A stretch of 64,000 bases of DNA from Tenrec ecaudatus (taxonomy: Eukaryota > Chordata > Mammalia > Afrosoricida > Tenrecidae), in the NCBI RefSeq assembly GCF_050624435.1, contig NC_134539.1, forward strand, positions 120,139,525 through 120,203,524, read 5' to 3'. Below are positions 46,451-58,280 of the stretch, piece after piece; the first letter of the stretch is position 1; each line of letters begins with the position of its first letter. The translations under genes and the position numbers were made by a program. The notes beneath the pieces were generated by a model that saw only the letters and a program-made list of their open reading frames with translations, made no database searches and was not told where the DNA came from.

Positions 46451-49300
46451 GAGACACCTTTTACAAACACAAACAAAAGACCAGGAGGGAAACCGGCGGG
46501 GGGTGCTGACGGGAGGGGGCGGGAAAAGGCGGTGAGGTCGCCGGGGCGCCGGGAGAAGTTGCGGGTGAAAGTGTGGCGCCCGGGCGATGGACAGACACCC
46601 CGTCCTCCGCTTGCCAGGGCCCAGGCTGGCACCAGCGCCCACAGACCACCCCAAGCTCCTCCTTTTAAGGTCTCCTCGGGACGGGGGCGGTGGGGTGGCG
46701 CGAACCTCTGGAATTTTGCTCGGGATACACACCCAGGAGGATTGCCCAGGGGGTAGGACTTTCCCAGGCCTAGGTGTCCTGGTCACGATAGCTTCGAAGA
46801 GTGTGTCTAATACCGTGCACAGGCGGGCCAAACCCCGAAGTCCGTTTGAGGGGCCACGTCTCCGGCTGAAGGCGGCTTTCGCTCAGGTGGGGTCTAAAAG
46901 TAACTGGACTGGGTGGTCCTGCTTTTTGCTCTCTGGCTGTTTTTGGTGGGGTGGGGGCGCGGCTCCCACATGGCGCATTCGGCCCAAATGTGGAAAGGGA
47001 TCCACGTGGGCGCCCAAGAAAGGTATGTTGGCCGCGACCCCTCCACGCCACTCGCGGCGCGAGGTTCGGCCACCCCCCAGGGCCCTGGCTAAATGAGGGG
47101 AAATGCCCCAACCTCAGTTGTCTAGACCCTGGGACTCCGGGTCTCAGCAAAATGCGATACCCTCTTCGGACGAACGAGGACACCATTCCAGGGAATTCGC
47201 TGGTGCGCCGTGGAATTCCGGGGTTCCAGGGCCCTTGCCTATGCCCCTCTCCTGCCACCAAGCCTCCGCCAGCGTCGCACTGCTACCCAGACGCTCGCAG
47301 CAGTTCCCCCCAGGCCGTCCTAGCACCTTGTCACTGGAAATCCGAGCGGAGGCCCTCGGGTGGCTTGCTATGCTCTGGGCCCCGCCCAGACGTCTGGGTG
47401 CGGGGCCAAGGGCCGCCCTCTCCGCCTCCCCATCCCCACCCTCTGCGGGGTTCCCCCAGGCGCGGATGCCGGACAGGAGTGACACGGGGTGGGGTGTGTG
47501 CAACCCATTCGCTGGGCTTAGACTTGGCGACAGGAAGCTTTTGCGAACCAGCCGCTTCTACCGGCGAGCCAACTGGTACCTGGACTTGGACACCCCGAAG
47601 AGCTAAGCGCTGTCTGGGGTGGGACCCTCGCTCACCCTCCGGGTCCCGCCAGCTCCGCAGGCCGCTGCTGGGTGAGGTTGTCTTGGAGCGGCTGATGCCA
47701 TCTAACGGACCCCATGCCCGCAGCCCCAGCTGCCCGGGGTTCTAGGCGCTGGCTCCCTCGACCCAACCGCCCCCAGGTGGCCCGCCCTCGCCCCAGCCCC
47801 CGCCCCCGCCCCAGCTGGGCTCCTTCTCATGCAAAACAGAGAGGCCGCTCCTCGGAGGGGGCGACAGCTGGACCTGACCGCAGGCCCCTCCCAGGTGGGC
47901 TGGTGGAAGCTGCTCGTTCCGTTTGGAGGGGCCGAGACTTCGCAGCCTGGATGTGAGGGTAGCCCAGTGTGGTGGGTTGTTGGGGACCAGGACAGGGTGC
48001 AAGCTCTAGGGCATTGGAACTCTGCTGGTCGCCTTGTCCAGATGGCGCGGGAAACCGGTCTAGGGTAGCAACCCTTGGCGCTACAGCTGGAGTCATGGTG
48101 GCTTCTGACCCAGGGCTAAACGTCCAGCTTTCAGGCCTCCACTTTGACAACACGCTCGAGTCTCGTCTTTCGTTTTCGGCGAACTTTTATTTTAAAACGT
48201 ACCAGTCTCAGAGACTGAGAGAGGGAAAAAATTCACTGCCTCGAATGTCGCTTGGCTCGCATTTACACCCGTGTCCGCGCAGCGAAGAGCACCAGCCTCC
48301 GCTCGCCCTCACTGCCACGCGTTCCTGGTGTTAAAAGTGCCCGAGAGCTGCCCAGCCAACGACCGCCACGCCTCTCGGACCGCTGCCCGCACCACGACTC
48401 CGGGCGTTTACGGCAAGGCCCAGACTTCCCCGACACCCCGCCCCACAGCAGGCTTTCTCAATCAAGGGATGGGGTCAGGGGAGCCATGTTCTGCTCTGGA
48501 CAGCGGCCCAAAGGCCCCTCCACCCCGACTAGGGACCATATGCGGGCACGCGGAATGGGGAGGCTCAGGCCAGCCATCCAAGACGTCCTGCAGTTTTGGG
48601 GGGCAAAAGGCACCCCCTTCCGCGCTAGCCTCTTCCTGCCGCCTGCCGGCCCTCCAGTCCCACCTCCACTCTGTCCCTACATCCCCAGGGGTAGAACGGC
48701 CCAAGGACTCAGCCGGTCCGGTCACTGCCTGTCGCCTTGGAGAGTCTGGTCGCTGCGGCCTCCCGGGCCCACTGCTTTTCCCTCCCCACCCGCCGCCCAG
48801 GGGTACGAGCTGCAGCGGGGCCTGCCTCTGGCCCAGTTCACAGCCCCCAGGAAAGGACAGCGATACCGCCCCAGAAGGCACAGGGGCTCAAAGGCCGCAC
48901 TCACCGGCCTCAGCCATAGGGTGCACCCCAGCACTGCTCGGCCAGGCTACAGCAAGGAGGAGCAAGACACACAGACCCCCCAACACACTCCAGGAGTGGC
49001 TAACCGATGCGGCAATTTGCTGCTGAAGTCCACGTCCCCCAGATCTGACCGGCGAGACCTCTAGTCCTCTCCTCCCCTCTGTCCCCTCTAGCACACTCTC
49101 TTTGGCTTTGGCCTTGGTCTCCAGATCCCATTCTCGCGCTCGGGGACCTGGGGGGCTTTTCAGTTTCGGTCCCGCTCCCGGGAGCCCACCCTGGCTCGCT
49201 GGCGGGCGTTAGCAGTATTTTCCAGGACAGATACCCACGTTAGAGGCTGACCCCGCACTCAGTGCGCTACATTAAGTGACAAGTTTGGGGGGGCGGTTAA
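46450..49300. other. CpG-rich LHX1 upstream flank, no gene recognised
   Basis: GC-rich, transposon-free sequence. Long open frames occur on both strands but are compositionally biased, overlap each other and show no domain. In human a divergent lncRNA starts upstream of LHX1; this stretch could hold its counterpart, but nothing in the sequence proves transcription. Confidence 0.5.
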
Positions 49301-49961
49301 TCACCTAGCTCCATCATGTACTGTGCCCACGGCCACGTTTTTTCTAGGGGTGGTCTGGGCGGGGCAAGGGGAGATGGTGAGGCCCACTCAGCCGCATCAC
49401 GGTGTGCGCCTGGCCTGGGAAAACAACGCTGGTTTCCCACGGGGACTGGATAGGGCCCTGGGCATCTGAGGTCAGGGGAGGAGATGCAAGTCTGGGGAGT
49501 GGGGAGCAGAATGGGTATCGGGTGGACTGGAGGGAGATGGGGAGTGAGAAGGGCGCAAGAACTGGGTGGCTGAAACTAGGCGGGCACAGCCAGAGGGTAG
49601 GTGGGGTGGGCAAAAGGCATGGAGAAGTGGAAGTAGGGAAGGGACTCAGAAAAACACCCGCGACAGAAAGGCGGCAGGGAGAGGCGCGGAGTGCAAGGAC
49701 CACCGGCGGGCGGGACTCCGGGTGTGCGCGCGCGGGTGACAGGCGGGCGGGCGGGAGGAGAGGAGAGGAGGCAGCGTGTTTGCGGGGGAGATCAGCGCCC
49801 GTGGAAAGGCGTGTGAGCGGCTCTGGGCAGAAATCCAACAAATAAATAAAACGTCTAAGACGGCGTGACAACAATGTGTGTTTGGGTGTGTGCCCGTGTT
49901 CCTCTGTCTGAGCACACACTCACACCCGGGAAGGAAGACAAACGGGGCTCGTGCCTCCGAG

Positions 49962-49983
49962 TAATTAATCCTCTTGCTAATTG
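49962..49983. promoter_or_regulatory. Paired homeodomain sites
   Basis: TAATTA (49962-49967) and CTAATTG (49977-49983) lie 15 bases apart, both good LIM-homeodomain-type cores, upstream of LHX1. Confidence 0.3.
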
Positions 49984-50635
49984 ACTCTCTGCTTTTACCC
50001 ACTGCTGGTGGTCACTGCTGCTATCTGAGGAGACATCAAAAGGGAAGAAAACAGGGCGAAAGAAGGTGAACCCCCTTTAGGGCTGGGATTGAATTCTAGC
50101 TGGACTTGGCAGCTCTCGCCCTCCTCCTCCCACCCTTCTTTTTGGGGCAGAATTCAGTAGATGCTGTTGCCTGGGGCTGTGTGGGTCCAACATTAATAAA
50201 GATCTCAGATTAGGGTGATCAGGGGCTCCTTCGAATCCAGATCAGCTCTCTCTCATCCCCCTAGTCCCACAGTCCCAGGGGAGCCAGCGCAGACTGAAGC
50301 TCATCCACTGCTGCCCTGCTGGGTGTTTCCTCCCTCTGGCCTTCCCTTCCCTCCCCCAGGATCCAGGTGGAGCACCCCTTCTTTTAGTCACTATTTGCTC
50401 TCCCCAAGGTTGGGGACTGCTCAGCAGTCCCTGACGTAGCTTAAGTTTTGAATGAGTTAGGAAATAACTTTGTAGGACAGTGGATTGGGGAGAGAGGTGT
50501 ACAGGGGTTTCTAGAGACATAGTTACTGGGGTGGAGGGGCTGGGTGGCTCAGTATACAGTACTGGAGACTTGGCAACAGGGGACTTCCTGGGGACAGAGA
50601 ATAAAAAAGGTAGATCCCATGGGCACACCATAGGG

Positions 50636-50638
<3 letters not shown>

Positions 50639-50671
<33 letters not shown>
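50639..50671. repeat. (TG)n microsatellite
   Basis: About 16 TG units. Confidence 0.95.
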
Positions 50672-50675
<4 letters not shown>

Positions 50676-50824
50676 GTGAATGACCATTGCCAGGTGTGAC
50701 TGGGGGACCGGGAACAGTTCTGGTCTCTCTGGGTGGGCGTTCTGCTCCCCTCAGCACACAGTTCTCAGGGGAGAAGGTATTAGATTGGACTGGAAGTAGC
50801 TGAGTTGACCCAACAGGGCCTGTC

Positions 50825-51310
50825 TTAGTGATCTCCTGCTGCTGTAACAGAAATACCGCAAGTGGAGGGCTCGAACACACGTTTCACGGGCTGGAAGTCC
50901 CAGTTCAGAATGCCAGCCCTAGGGGAAGGCTTGCTCTCTCCATTGACGCTGGAGGAAGGTCCTGGTGTTTTCAGCCTCTGCTCCTGGGCAGTCTTCATGA
51001 CTTGGCTTGTGTCTTTCCTCATCTCTTCAATGCATGTTTGATCTCTTTTATATCTTAAAGATTGATTTGAGGCACATTCTATCCTAATCTTGCTTCATTA
51101 ACATAACAAAGACAACATATTCTTAAATGGGATTATAACCATATGCATAAAGGTTAGGATTTACAACTCATTTTAGGGGGTGGTGGGGGGCAGAGTACAC
51201 AATTAAAAATCCATACCATCCCATCCTTGGGCCCTTCAAATTCATATCCTTACCTCATGCAAACACATTCACCCCATCACAGGACCCCAGGCCCACCTTC
51301 TGGTTGAGGT
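50825..51310 (+). repeat. Unassigned interspersed repeat near LHX1
   Basis: Starts 'tgctgctgtaacagaaatac-cgcaagtgg' and contains 'ttcattaacataac' and 'aggatttacaactc', a pattern common to dispersed mammalian repeats. I cannot name the class. Confidence 0.5.
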
Positions 51311-51929
51311 TTGGGTTTGGATCTGGGAACTGCATGGCAACTCTCACCTCCATGAGATGTCAGTTTCCCCCCCCCCCCCGTTGGCCCCCTCCGAGACTAA
51401 ATAAATAAACTCTGAAATTCAGACACCACCAGGTCCACAGAGAGGAAGGAGGAAGAAAGGCAGTTCCCCCACAAAACCAGAAAACAAACCCGAAAAGCAA
51501 CCCCCCCCCAAAAAAAACCTAAAAAACTAAACTACATTCCAGGCCCCTCCACTCAACGTAGCCTTAATGCCCCTTGGGAGCGTTTGTACATCTGACCATA
51601 GCAACTCCCCAAGCAGCCACTGCAGAGTTAGCTCCAGAGAGAACTGAGGACCTGAAGGGGAGGGAGGACAGGAGCAATGGCAGCCCTGTTTGAGAAGGTG
51701 AGAAACTTGGCTCCTGTCTCGGTCTCACTCTAGCTGTGGAAAGAAAGTGAGGAGAGAGAAATAAAGTTCCAGAGGAAAGAACGAGAAGGGCATAGAAAAG
51801 GCAAACCCAAAGCAGAAAGGACAGAAAGTAAAGAAGAAAGGAAAAGGCAGGGAGGGGGGCCGTGGGGGAGAGACTATAATAAAAGAGGGTGAATGTGGCC
51901 CCAGGAGGTTGGGCCTCGTCCCAAACCAT

Positions 51930-52115
51930 CAGTCTTCATTGTCTCCGTGTGTGCAAAGGCAACTCCGGCATAAGGAAAAGCCTCTATTGGAGCCGCGGCT
52001 TTATTTTATATCCTATACATCAGGAGGGAGGCAAAGCTTTATTTTCGCCAAGAGACAGATATTTTATTTCTCTTACGGTTTTATGTGTGAGAGATGTCAG
52101 GTTGCCACAATGGAT
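51930..52115. promoter_or_regulatory. Candidate conserved element with TTTATT/TTTTAT sites
   Basis: A repeat-free, moderately AT-rich block within GC-rich surroundings, carrying several TTTATTTT and TTTTATG motifs of the caudal/HOX type. Assigned by appearance only. Confidence 0.3.
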
Positions 52116-52870
52116 GGCTAATGCATAGGCAAGAGGAAGCCGTGTTGGCATGCTGTGTGTCATGGGGCCTTAGGGGGGTGAGCGGGCCTGGGATTTAGGG
52201 CTGATGGGACACTCTGGGGGATTTCTGCTAAAACATCTCTCTTCATAAATCCAGCAGCATGGTCAGTTCAACAGGGAGAAGAAGGCGTTTCAGAGGGAAA
52301 AGAGTTGGGCTTACTAATAAAGGAACACACAGAGGAATAGCTTACCTTTCAACAGGCTTGGGCAGAGTGGGCACCCTGGCCCTATGCAAGCTCGGAACCC
52401 CAAGTACCAACACACAGGTGCCAGTCAGCCACTGGGAACCATCTTCCAGACAGAGCCCTATGTGACTCCCCCTCTTTCCCCCATTTTATTCTTTGCTGCC
52501 TTTTTGCTTTCACTGGAAATCGTTTTTTAACCTCCTTAGAGCCTGGAGGGTAGGAGGGGGGTGGTTGGGGAGGAAAGAGCTATTAATTTGCAAATCATCT
52601 GATCTGTGAAAGAATCAAGATGCCTGTTTTTCCACCGCTAAATCCTGGGTCTTGAGTGGACACACGTATGCACACATGAGCCCAGCTCCCAGCGAGTCCT
52701 GGAGTGTAGGTGCCAGATTGGAATCCAGGAAAAGCCCCCAGGGACCTGGAGGTGAATTAAACATTAGATCCCAAAGTGCACCAGGCTCCTACTTGAAACT
52801 GGAGGGAGGGGTGGGGGTGGGTGGGGAGGGGACAAAGAGACAGCGTGTATGTGGGGGGTGGGGAGAGTTT

Positions 52871-52880
52871 GTTAATTAAC
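52871..52880. promoter_or_regulatory. Palindromic GTTAATTAAC homeodomain site
   Basis: A perfect 10-bp palindrome combining two HNF1 half-sites without the usual spacer base and a central TAATTA. Confidence 0.3.
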
Positions 52881-53054
52881 ATGCTACGTGTTTGGGACTT
52901 AGACTAATGGTCTCCCCTCCCAACCACCCCCTGATTCTGATTTCTTGTTTTCTATCCACTGTGGAACCAAATAAAGGCTGTGTTTGTTTCCTCTTCGCAG
53001 AGGCTGTGAGGCACCCCAGAACCCCTAGACTAGGAGAGCTCGGGTCTGGATACG

Positions 53055-53160
53055 CCATGCTTTTGCTGTGGCCTGTGGGAAAGGCCTCTGGGCCTCAGTT
53101 TCCTCATCTGTTACAGCAGGGTATTGGACTAAATGGTTGCTAAGCTCCCTTCTGGCTCCA
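53055..53160 (+). mobile_element. MIR SINE fragment
   Basis: 'gcctcagtttcctcatctgt' and 'ggactaaatggttgctaagc'. Confidence 0.65.
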
Positions 53161-55047
53161 CTCGCTTCAGACCGAGACAGATAGTGTGTGAACACACTCT
53201 GTAAACGGTAAAGTCGTGTGGATGCCAGGGATTTATGATTACGATTCTAATCAATCCTCTTTTCTCCACGTGGATCTTGGCAGTTTAGCACCAACAAGCA
53301 GGCAAAAGAGGGCAGGAATTGGGGGATGAGAACTTGTCTCTCCAGAACAGTGTGTCTGTTTGGGATCTCCTGAATCCTGGTGGGGAAAGACTGGAAAAAG
53401 TCAGGGGCCTAACTGACCCATTTCAGTGTATGGGGAGGCAGACAGTCTATTTCTTCAAAAGCATAATTTGTCACCAAGTGACTGACATAGGAACCTGATG
53501 TGAAAGCGATTTGCAATGGTTTGTTTTGTTTTTCTCCAGGAAAGAAGGAGCAGGCAAGGTGTAGCTGATTAGCAAGTTAATGATTTCACTACCCCAAGGG
53601 TTCCCGTGCATGCGCTGGTAAGTTGTCCAGCCTTGGTGTAATTTCACAGTCTATGCGTTTCCTGGGGAGCACCTGGGGTGCCCAGGTCTGCCTGTCCCTC
53701 CACCCACCTGTCTTGTGGCTTCCTGACACACCTGAGGAGAGGAGCAGGGGCTGGATGCCTCCTTACCATTCTACGGGTGGCCGGTGGTGGTGGTGGGAGA
53801 ACCCCATGGGTCAGGATGGAAGCAGCCTTACAATGCCATCTACCTCTGCTGAGTGCTTAATTATCTGGTCTTTTTTTTTTTCAACAGCCCAATCTTTTGT
53901 GGAATAAATGTTCATGAGGCAGATTGTCAGAAAGTGGAGTTGCTAGAGGGATTCCCCCCACCCCACCCAACAATGCATGGAAAGAAATGACATCTCTTCA
54001 CACTAGCCACCTCTCAGCAGCTCCGGTTTGACTCCCCACCACCATTTCGGCAGCAGACTCCTGCGATCTGACTTTACAAGCCCAGCTCCCCTTGGGGGAG
54101 GCGAGTGGAGAGGAGGGGAGCGGAATTTGGGTTGTGGTCAAATGGACACCTCCTGTGGCAGAGAGATCAATTGGGGACATGAACATTATTCGCCCCAAAT
54201 TCACAGCAGCCGGTTCCAGGCTGGTAGGGCCAGCCCCTGCCACTCCGCCTGAGATGGATGGAGGAGGGTGCCCCAGTTTACTTAAGAGTGGTCCCATCTG
54301 CGCAGACAGGCCTTTCATAAGGGGAAGGATTTATGCAGTGTCCTTGTGCACAGACCTGGGATTTGGCTGAAAACCTTGGGCCTCTGAGAATATTACTGAA
54401 CGCTAAACTGTTCCGCCACGGACATGATTCGTGCTTTGTCTGCATCGTCAGGGCGTGAGTCTGTGCGGGCCTGCGTGTGTGTGCGTGCACATGTGTGTGT
54501 CTTTTCAACATTCTTCCTTGTAATCCAAACACTAGGAAACTCTTCCCCTCCCTCCTGTATTCACCCAGGAGACAGCCCACAGCACCAGGCTCCAGAGGAG
54601 AGCGGACTTCCGGACTTCTGTTGGTGTGAAGATTATACTTTCTGGTGGGGGCAGTCAGCTGGTGGCCCTGGTGGCCCCTCTAGCAGCTGAAATGGTGGGG
54701 GAGGGCCCTGGGACTGTCCAGGGAAGATCATTCTGGTGATGCTTTGTGACTGGTGGCAGAAGATTTGGGGAGGTGTTACTGTTTACATTGGACTTAGCCA
54801 GGCTTTATGGGCCGCCGGCTGGGAGGGTCTGGGGAGGAGAAAAGTTCACCAGAGACACTGAGGGCACAGAGAAGCACAGGACAGCAAGCGGATGGAAGTG
54901 TTCCTCGCCTCCTCCCGTCTTGGTACTCTGAGGACCACCCGATGATCAGGGTGGTAGGCAATAGAATGCAGAGAGCAGGGCTTTGGGGTTGCAACTGGGA
55001 TGTGGGCCCTGCCACTTGGGAGATGAAGGAATCTTGGGCAAAAATGT

Positions 55048-55266
55048 AGGAGGCCTGGCGGCCTAGGGTTACAGGTTGTTATGCTATCTTGTAGGTCAGC
55101 TGTTTGAGAACCACCACCCTGAGGGAGAAAGACGGGGCTTTCTACTCCCTGTAATAGTGGCAGTCTCAGAGACCCATGGGGAATGTTCTACCCTGTCCTA
55201 TAGGGTCACTGGGAGTTGGCATGGACTCAATAGCACTGAAGTGTTTGTTTGTTTGTTTGTTTGTTT
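55048..55266 (+). mobile_element. AfroSINE ending in (GTTT)n
   Basis: 'gcctggcggcctagggttac', 'gtagtggcagtctcagagac'-like middle, 'ctatagggtcactgggagtt', then a TTTG tetranucleotide run at 55243-55266. Confidence 0.85.
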
Positions 55267-56039
55267 TGGGGGGGGATTGGCAAAAATTGGAAAGACCATT
55301 TAATTCCTTATTTTTGTGGAATACATAATGTCTTCTCACTGTCCAGTGACTGGCAAGAGAGCCTTTTTTAGTTTGGCTGACCCTCATTTGTGGCTCCACC
55401 ATCTTTGCTCCCCTTTTCTTGTTTTGGCCTTTCAGATGAAGCCCCAACTGCCCCAGCTCTCTGGTTTCTGTTTTATTCCCTGAGGCCTGTTACTCTGTGC
55501 AAGGTGGTTCTCACTGGGATTCAAGTGAGTCTTTACCGTTCCCTTAAAGATGACAAACAGGGAACCATTTCTATGAGTTAGGGTTCACTCCTAATTTGGC
55601 AAGTACAATGTACTTTTCATGTATTCTGAATGACTAACCTACAAAAGGCTTCCTGGAGTCTCCTGGCTTCAACTCCTGCTGGGGACTCCCGCCTGCCCCT
55701 GAAAGAACAGGGAGGAGTGGAAAACATTCCAGCAACCAGGTCTTAGAGTGTTATCTCTCCCCCCCACCCCAAATCCTCACCTTCCACTTTATCTCTTTTC
55801 CCCACAAATGCAGAGAACTCCTAGGGAAGTGTGAAGAGATGGCTTTTAATCAGATTTGGGGAAGGAAGGGACCTAAGGTGAGCCCAAAGAAAGATGGGGA
55901 CACTTGGGATTTTGAGATGACATGCCTCTGTTATACTGTATATCATGTATATGCTGTATATGATGACCTACAAGCTGGGCATTCGTTGCAGTAATCTACA
56001 GTGTGTGTGTACATCTGCTTGCTTGCCAAAGGCTGCTCG

Positions 56040-56290
56040 GCCGAGACTGTTAAATAAAATTGTGAGAAATGCTACCAGGGCCTTGCATGGGTTATTTCAT
56101 TCCATCAATGATAAACAATGTTAATGTGTAGCATCTCAGGCTGCACACCATCATTTCTATATGCCGAGATATATTTAGGCATGAAAGATACTGCCTTCCG
56201 ACACAAATATTTCCTATGATTACTTAGGAGAAATGCAATGGAAACGGCAGAAATCCTTTCTCTCTCGACATAAGCTTGCACTTTGCCCTT
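56040..56290. promoter_or_regulatory. Candidate conserved element with FOX/HNF1-like sites
   Basis: A repeat-free block with no CpG bias, containing GATAAACAATGTTAATG near 56108 (a FOX-type TAAACA and an HNF1-type GTTAAT half-site) and many ATTT/AAAT cores. Conservation is inferred, not shown. Confidence 0.3.
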
Positions 56291-57009
56291 GCACATACAG
56301 ATGCCCAGTCACACTCATTCACAAGTATAGGCAGCCAGGGATGTATTTTCACATCCACGCCTTTACCAGTCTTATGTCAATATAGATTCAGAGATACGCA
56401 CTTGCACGCAATCACAAACACGTCTACCGGTACACACCACAGACACTATTGTAGACTCCTGAGACACTTATACATTGTTTCTCACACAGTTATCTACATT
56501 CCTGCAGAGATTGATGCTGACTTGAGCATGCATGCCATCCCACACTTGCTGTTTACACGTACACATGTAAAAACTCTCATGGCCAAGTGCTGATGGTTCC
56601 AGAAGTATATGTGTCCATGTGTAGGAGAACCCTCTACATGGGTTCTCACATAAGTGTGCACTGGTGTACATTTACACACACTCACACACACACCTGGGTT
56701 GGGGCCCTCTGACATGACATTAACTCTTATGGTCCATCTAGCCAAGGAGCAACAGCGACTTTGCTACTCTTGGTTTTTGAATCGGGAACTATGTAACAAT
56801 ACTGTAGGAGCTATGGGGATGATGGAGTGGAGAGGTGGGGCAAGGATGCCAGCCTGCCTGGCCTCTGATTAAGAGATATGAGGACGTAGGGAAGGGGGTG
56901 GGATAGGGGTAGGAGCTGGTGTCTGCAGACACAGAGACCTCTAGAAATGAATCAATTTTTGATTTAGTCATATTAGAAAGGCCAGGATATCGGACTATTT
57001 TCTCTGGTC

Positions 57010-57100
57010 CTGGTTCTGCTTTGGGGGTTAGCTTTGTGAGCCTAGGCCTGCCATTCTGTGCCTCAGTCTCCACATCTGTTAAACAAAATTGTTGTATATA
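57010..57100 (+). mobile_element. MIR SINE fragment
   Basis: 'gtgcctcagtctccacatct-gttaaacaaaat'. Confidence 0.55.
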
Positions 57101-57359
57101 TAGATAACATACCAATATATATATTCCTACATATACATAGGTATGTGTATGTGTACACACACACCTGTGCTCTGCCCTGGACCTATCTCTGGAGGAGGGG
57201 TCACAACCTCTGATTATTTATTTATTTACTCTAAAAAGCTCCCAGGTGATTTTCTGTTTAACCAAGGTGAAGAACCACAGCCCTAGATGACCTCCAAGGC
57301 CCTTCTAGCAGGACAAGTCTATGGTTTGGAGGATCTTTAATATGCAAAGTACTGTGTAC

Positions 57360-58280
57360 AGAGAGGCCTGGTGGCCTGGTGCTTACACAAGGTTGCTACA
57401 AAGTCAGCAGCTCAAAACCTCAAGCAGGACTTGTTACAAAGAGGAGGAATTCATTGCAGGGAGGAGATAGCCAGTCAGGGTGCAGTGTAGCAACAATGAA
57501 CCATACAACTTTCCTCTAGTTCCTGAATGCTCCCCCCCTCCACTATCATGATCCCAATTCTACCTTACAAATCTGGCTAGTCCAGAGGATGTACACTGGT
57601 ATAGATAGGAACTGGAAACACAGGGAATGCAGGGCAGATGATCCCTTCAGGACCAGTGCTGAGAGTGGCGATACCGGGAGGGTGGAGTAGAGAGGGGGAA
57701 CAGATTATAAGGATCTACATATAACCTCCTCCCTGGGGGACGGAAAACAGAACAGTGGGCGAAGGCAGACGTCAGACAGAGTAAGATATGACAAAATAAT
57801 AACTTATAAATTACCAAGGGTTTATGAGGGAAGGGGGAGTGGGGAGGAAGGAGGAAAAATGAGGAGCTGATGTCAGGGGCTTACGTGGAGAGCAAATGTT
57901 TTGAGAATGCTGAGGGTAACGAATGTACAAATGTGCTTTATACAATTGATGCATGTATGGATTGTGATAAGAGTTGTATGAGTCCCTAATAAAATGTAAA
58001 AAAAGAAAAGAAAATGATTAGGGCAAAGAATGTACAGATGTGCTTTATACAATTGATGTATGTATATGTATGGATTGTGATAAGAGTTGTATGAGCCCCT
58101 AATAAAACGTTTAAAAAAAATGAGTTGTATGAGCCCCCAATAGAATGATTAAAAACAAAAAAAGAGGAGGAATTCTACTCCTGTGAAGCATTCCAGTCTC
58201 AGAAACTCCCCGAGGCAGTTCTATCCTGTCCTGTGGGGTCACTAGGAGTTGGAATTGACTAGGTGGCAGTGAGTTTGAAT
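57360..58280 (+). mobile_element. AfroSINE split by a LINE insertion
   Basis: The 5' half is 57360-57452, the 3' half 58161-58280 ('ctcctgtgaagcattccagt', 'ggggtcactaggagttggaa'). They read on once the LINE and one copy of the 15-bp duplication are removed. Confidence 0.85.
57453..58160 (+). mobile_element. Young LINE with three tandem tails, nested in an AfroSINE
   Basis: A 3' region of about 540 bp, then a second tail (about 58017-58113) and a third partial tail (about 58120-58150). The whole is bounded by exact repeats AAAGAGGAGGAATTC at 57438-57452 and 58161-58175. Confidence 0.85.

Noticed and set aside
46587..49064. Further long plus-strand frames (up to 270 codons) upstream of LHX1
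   Set aside because: Overlapping frames with shadow character, no domain, no convincing splice or start context. Possible lncRNA sequence only.
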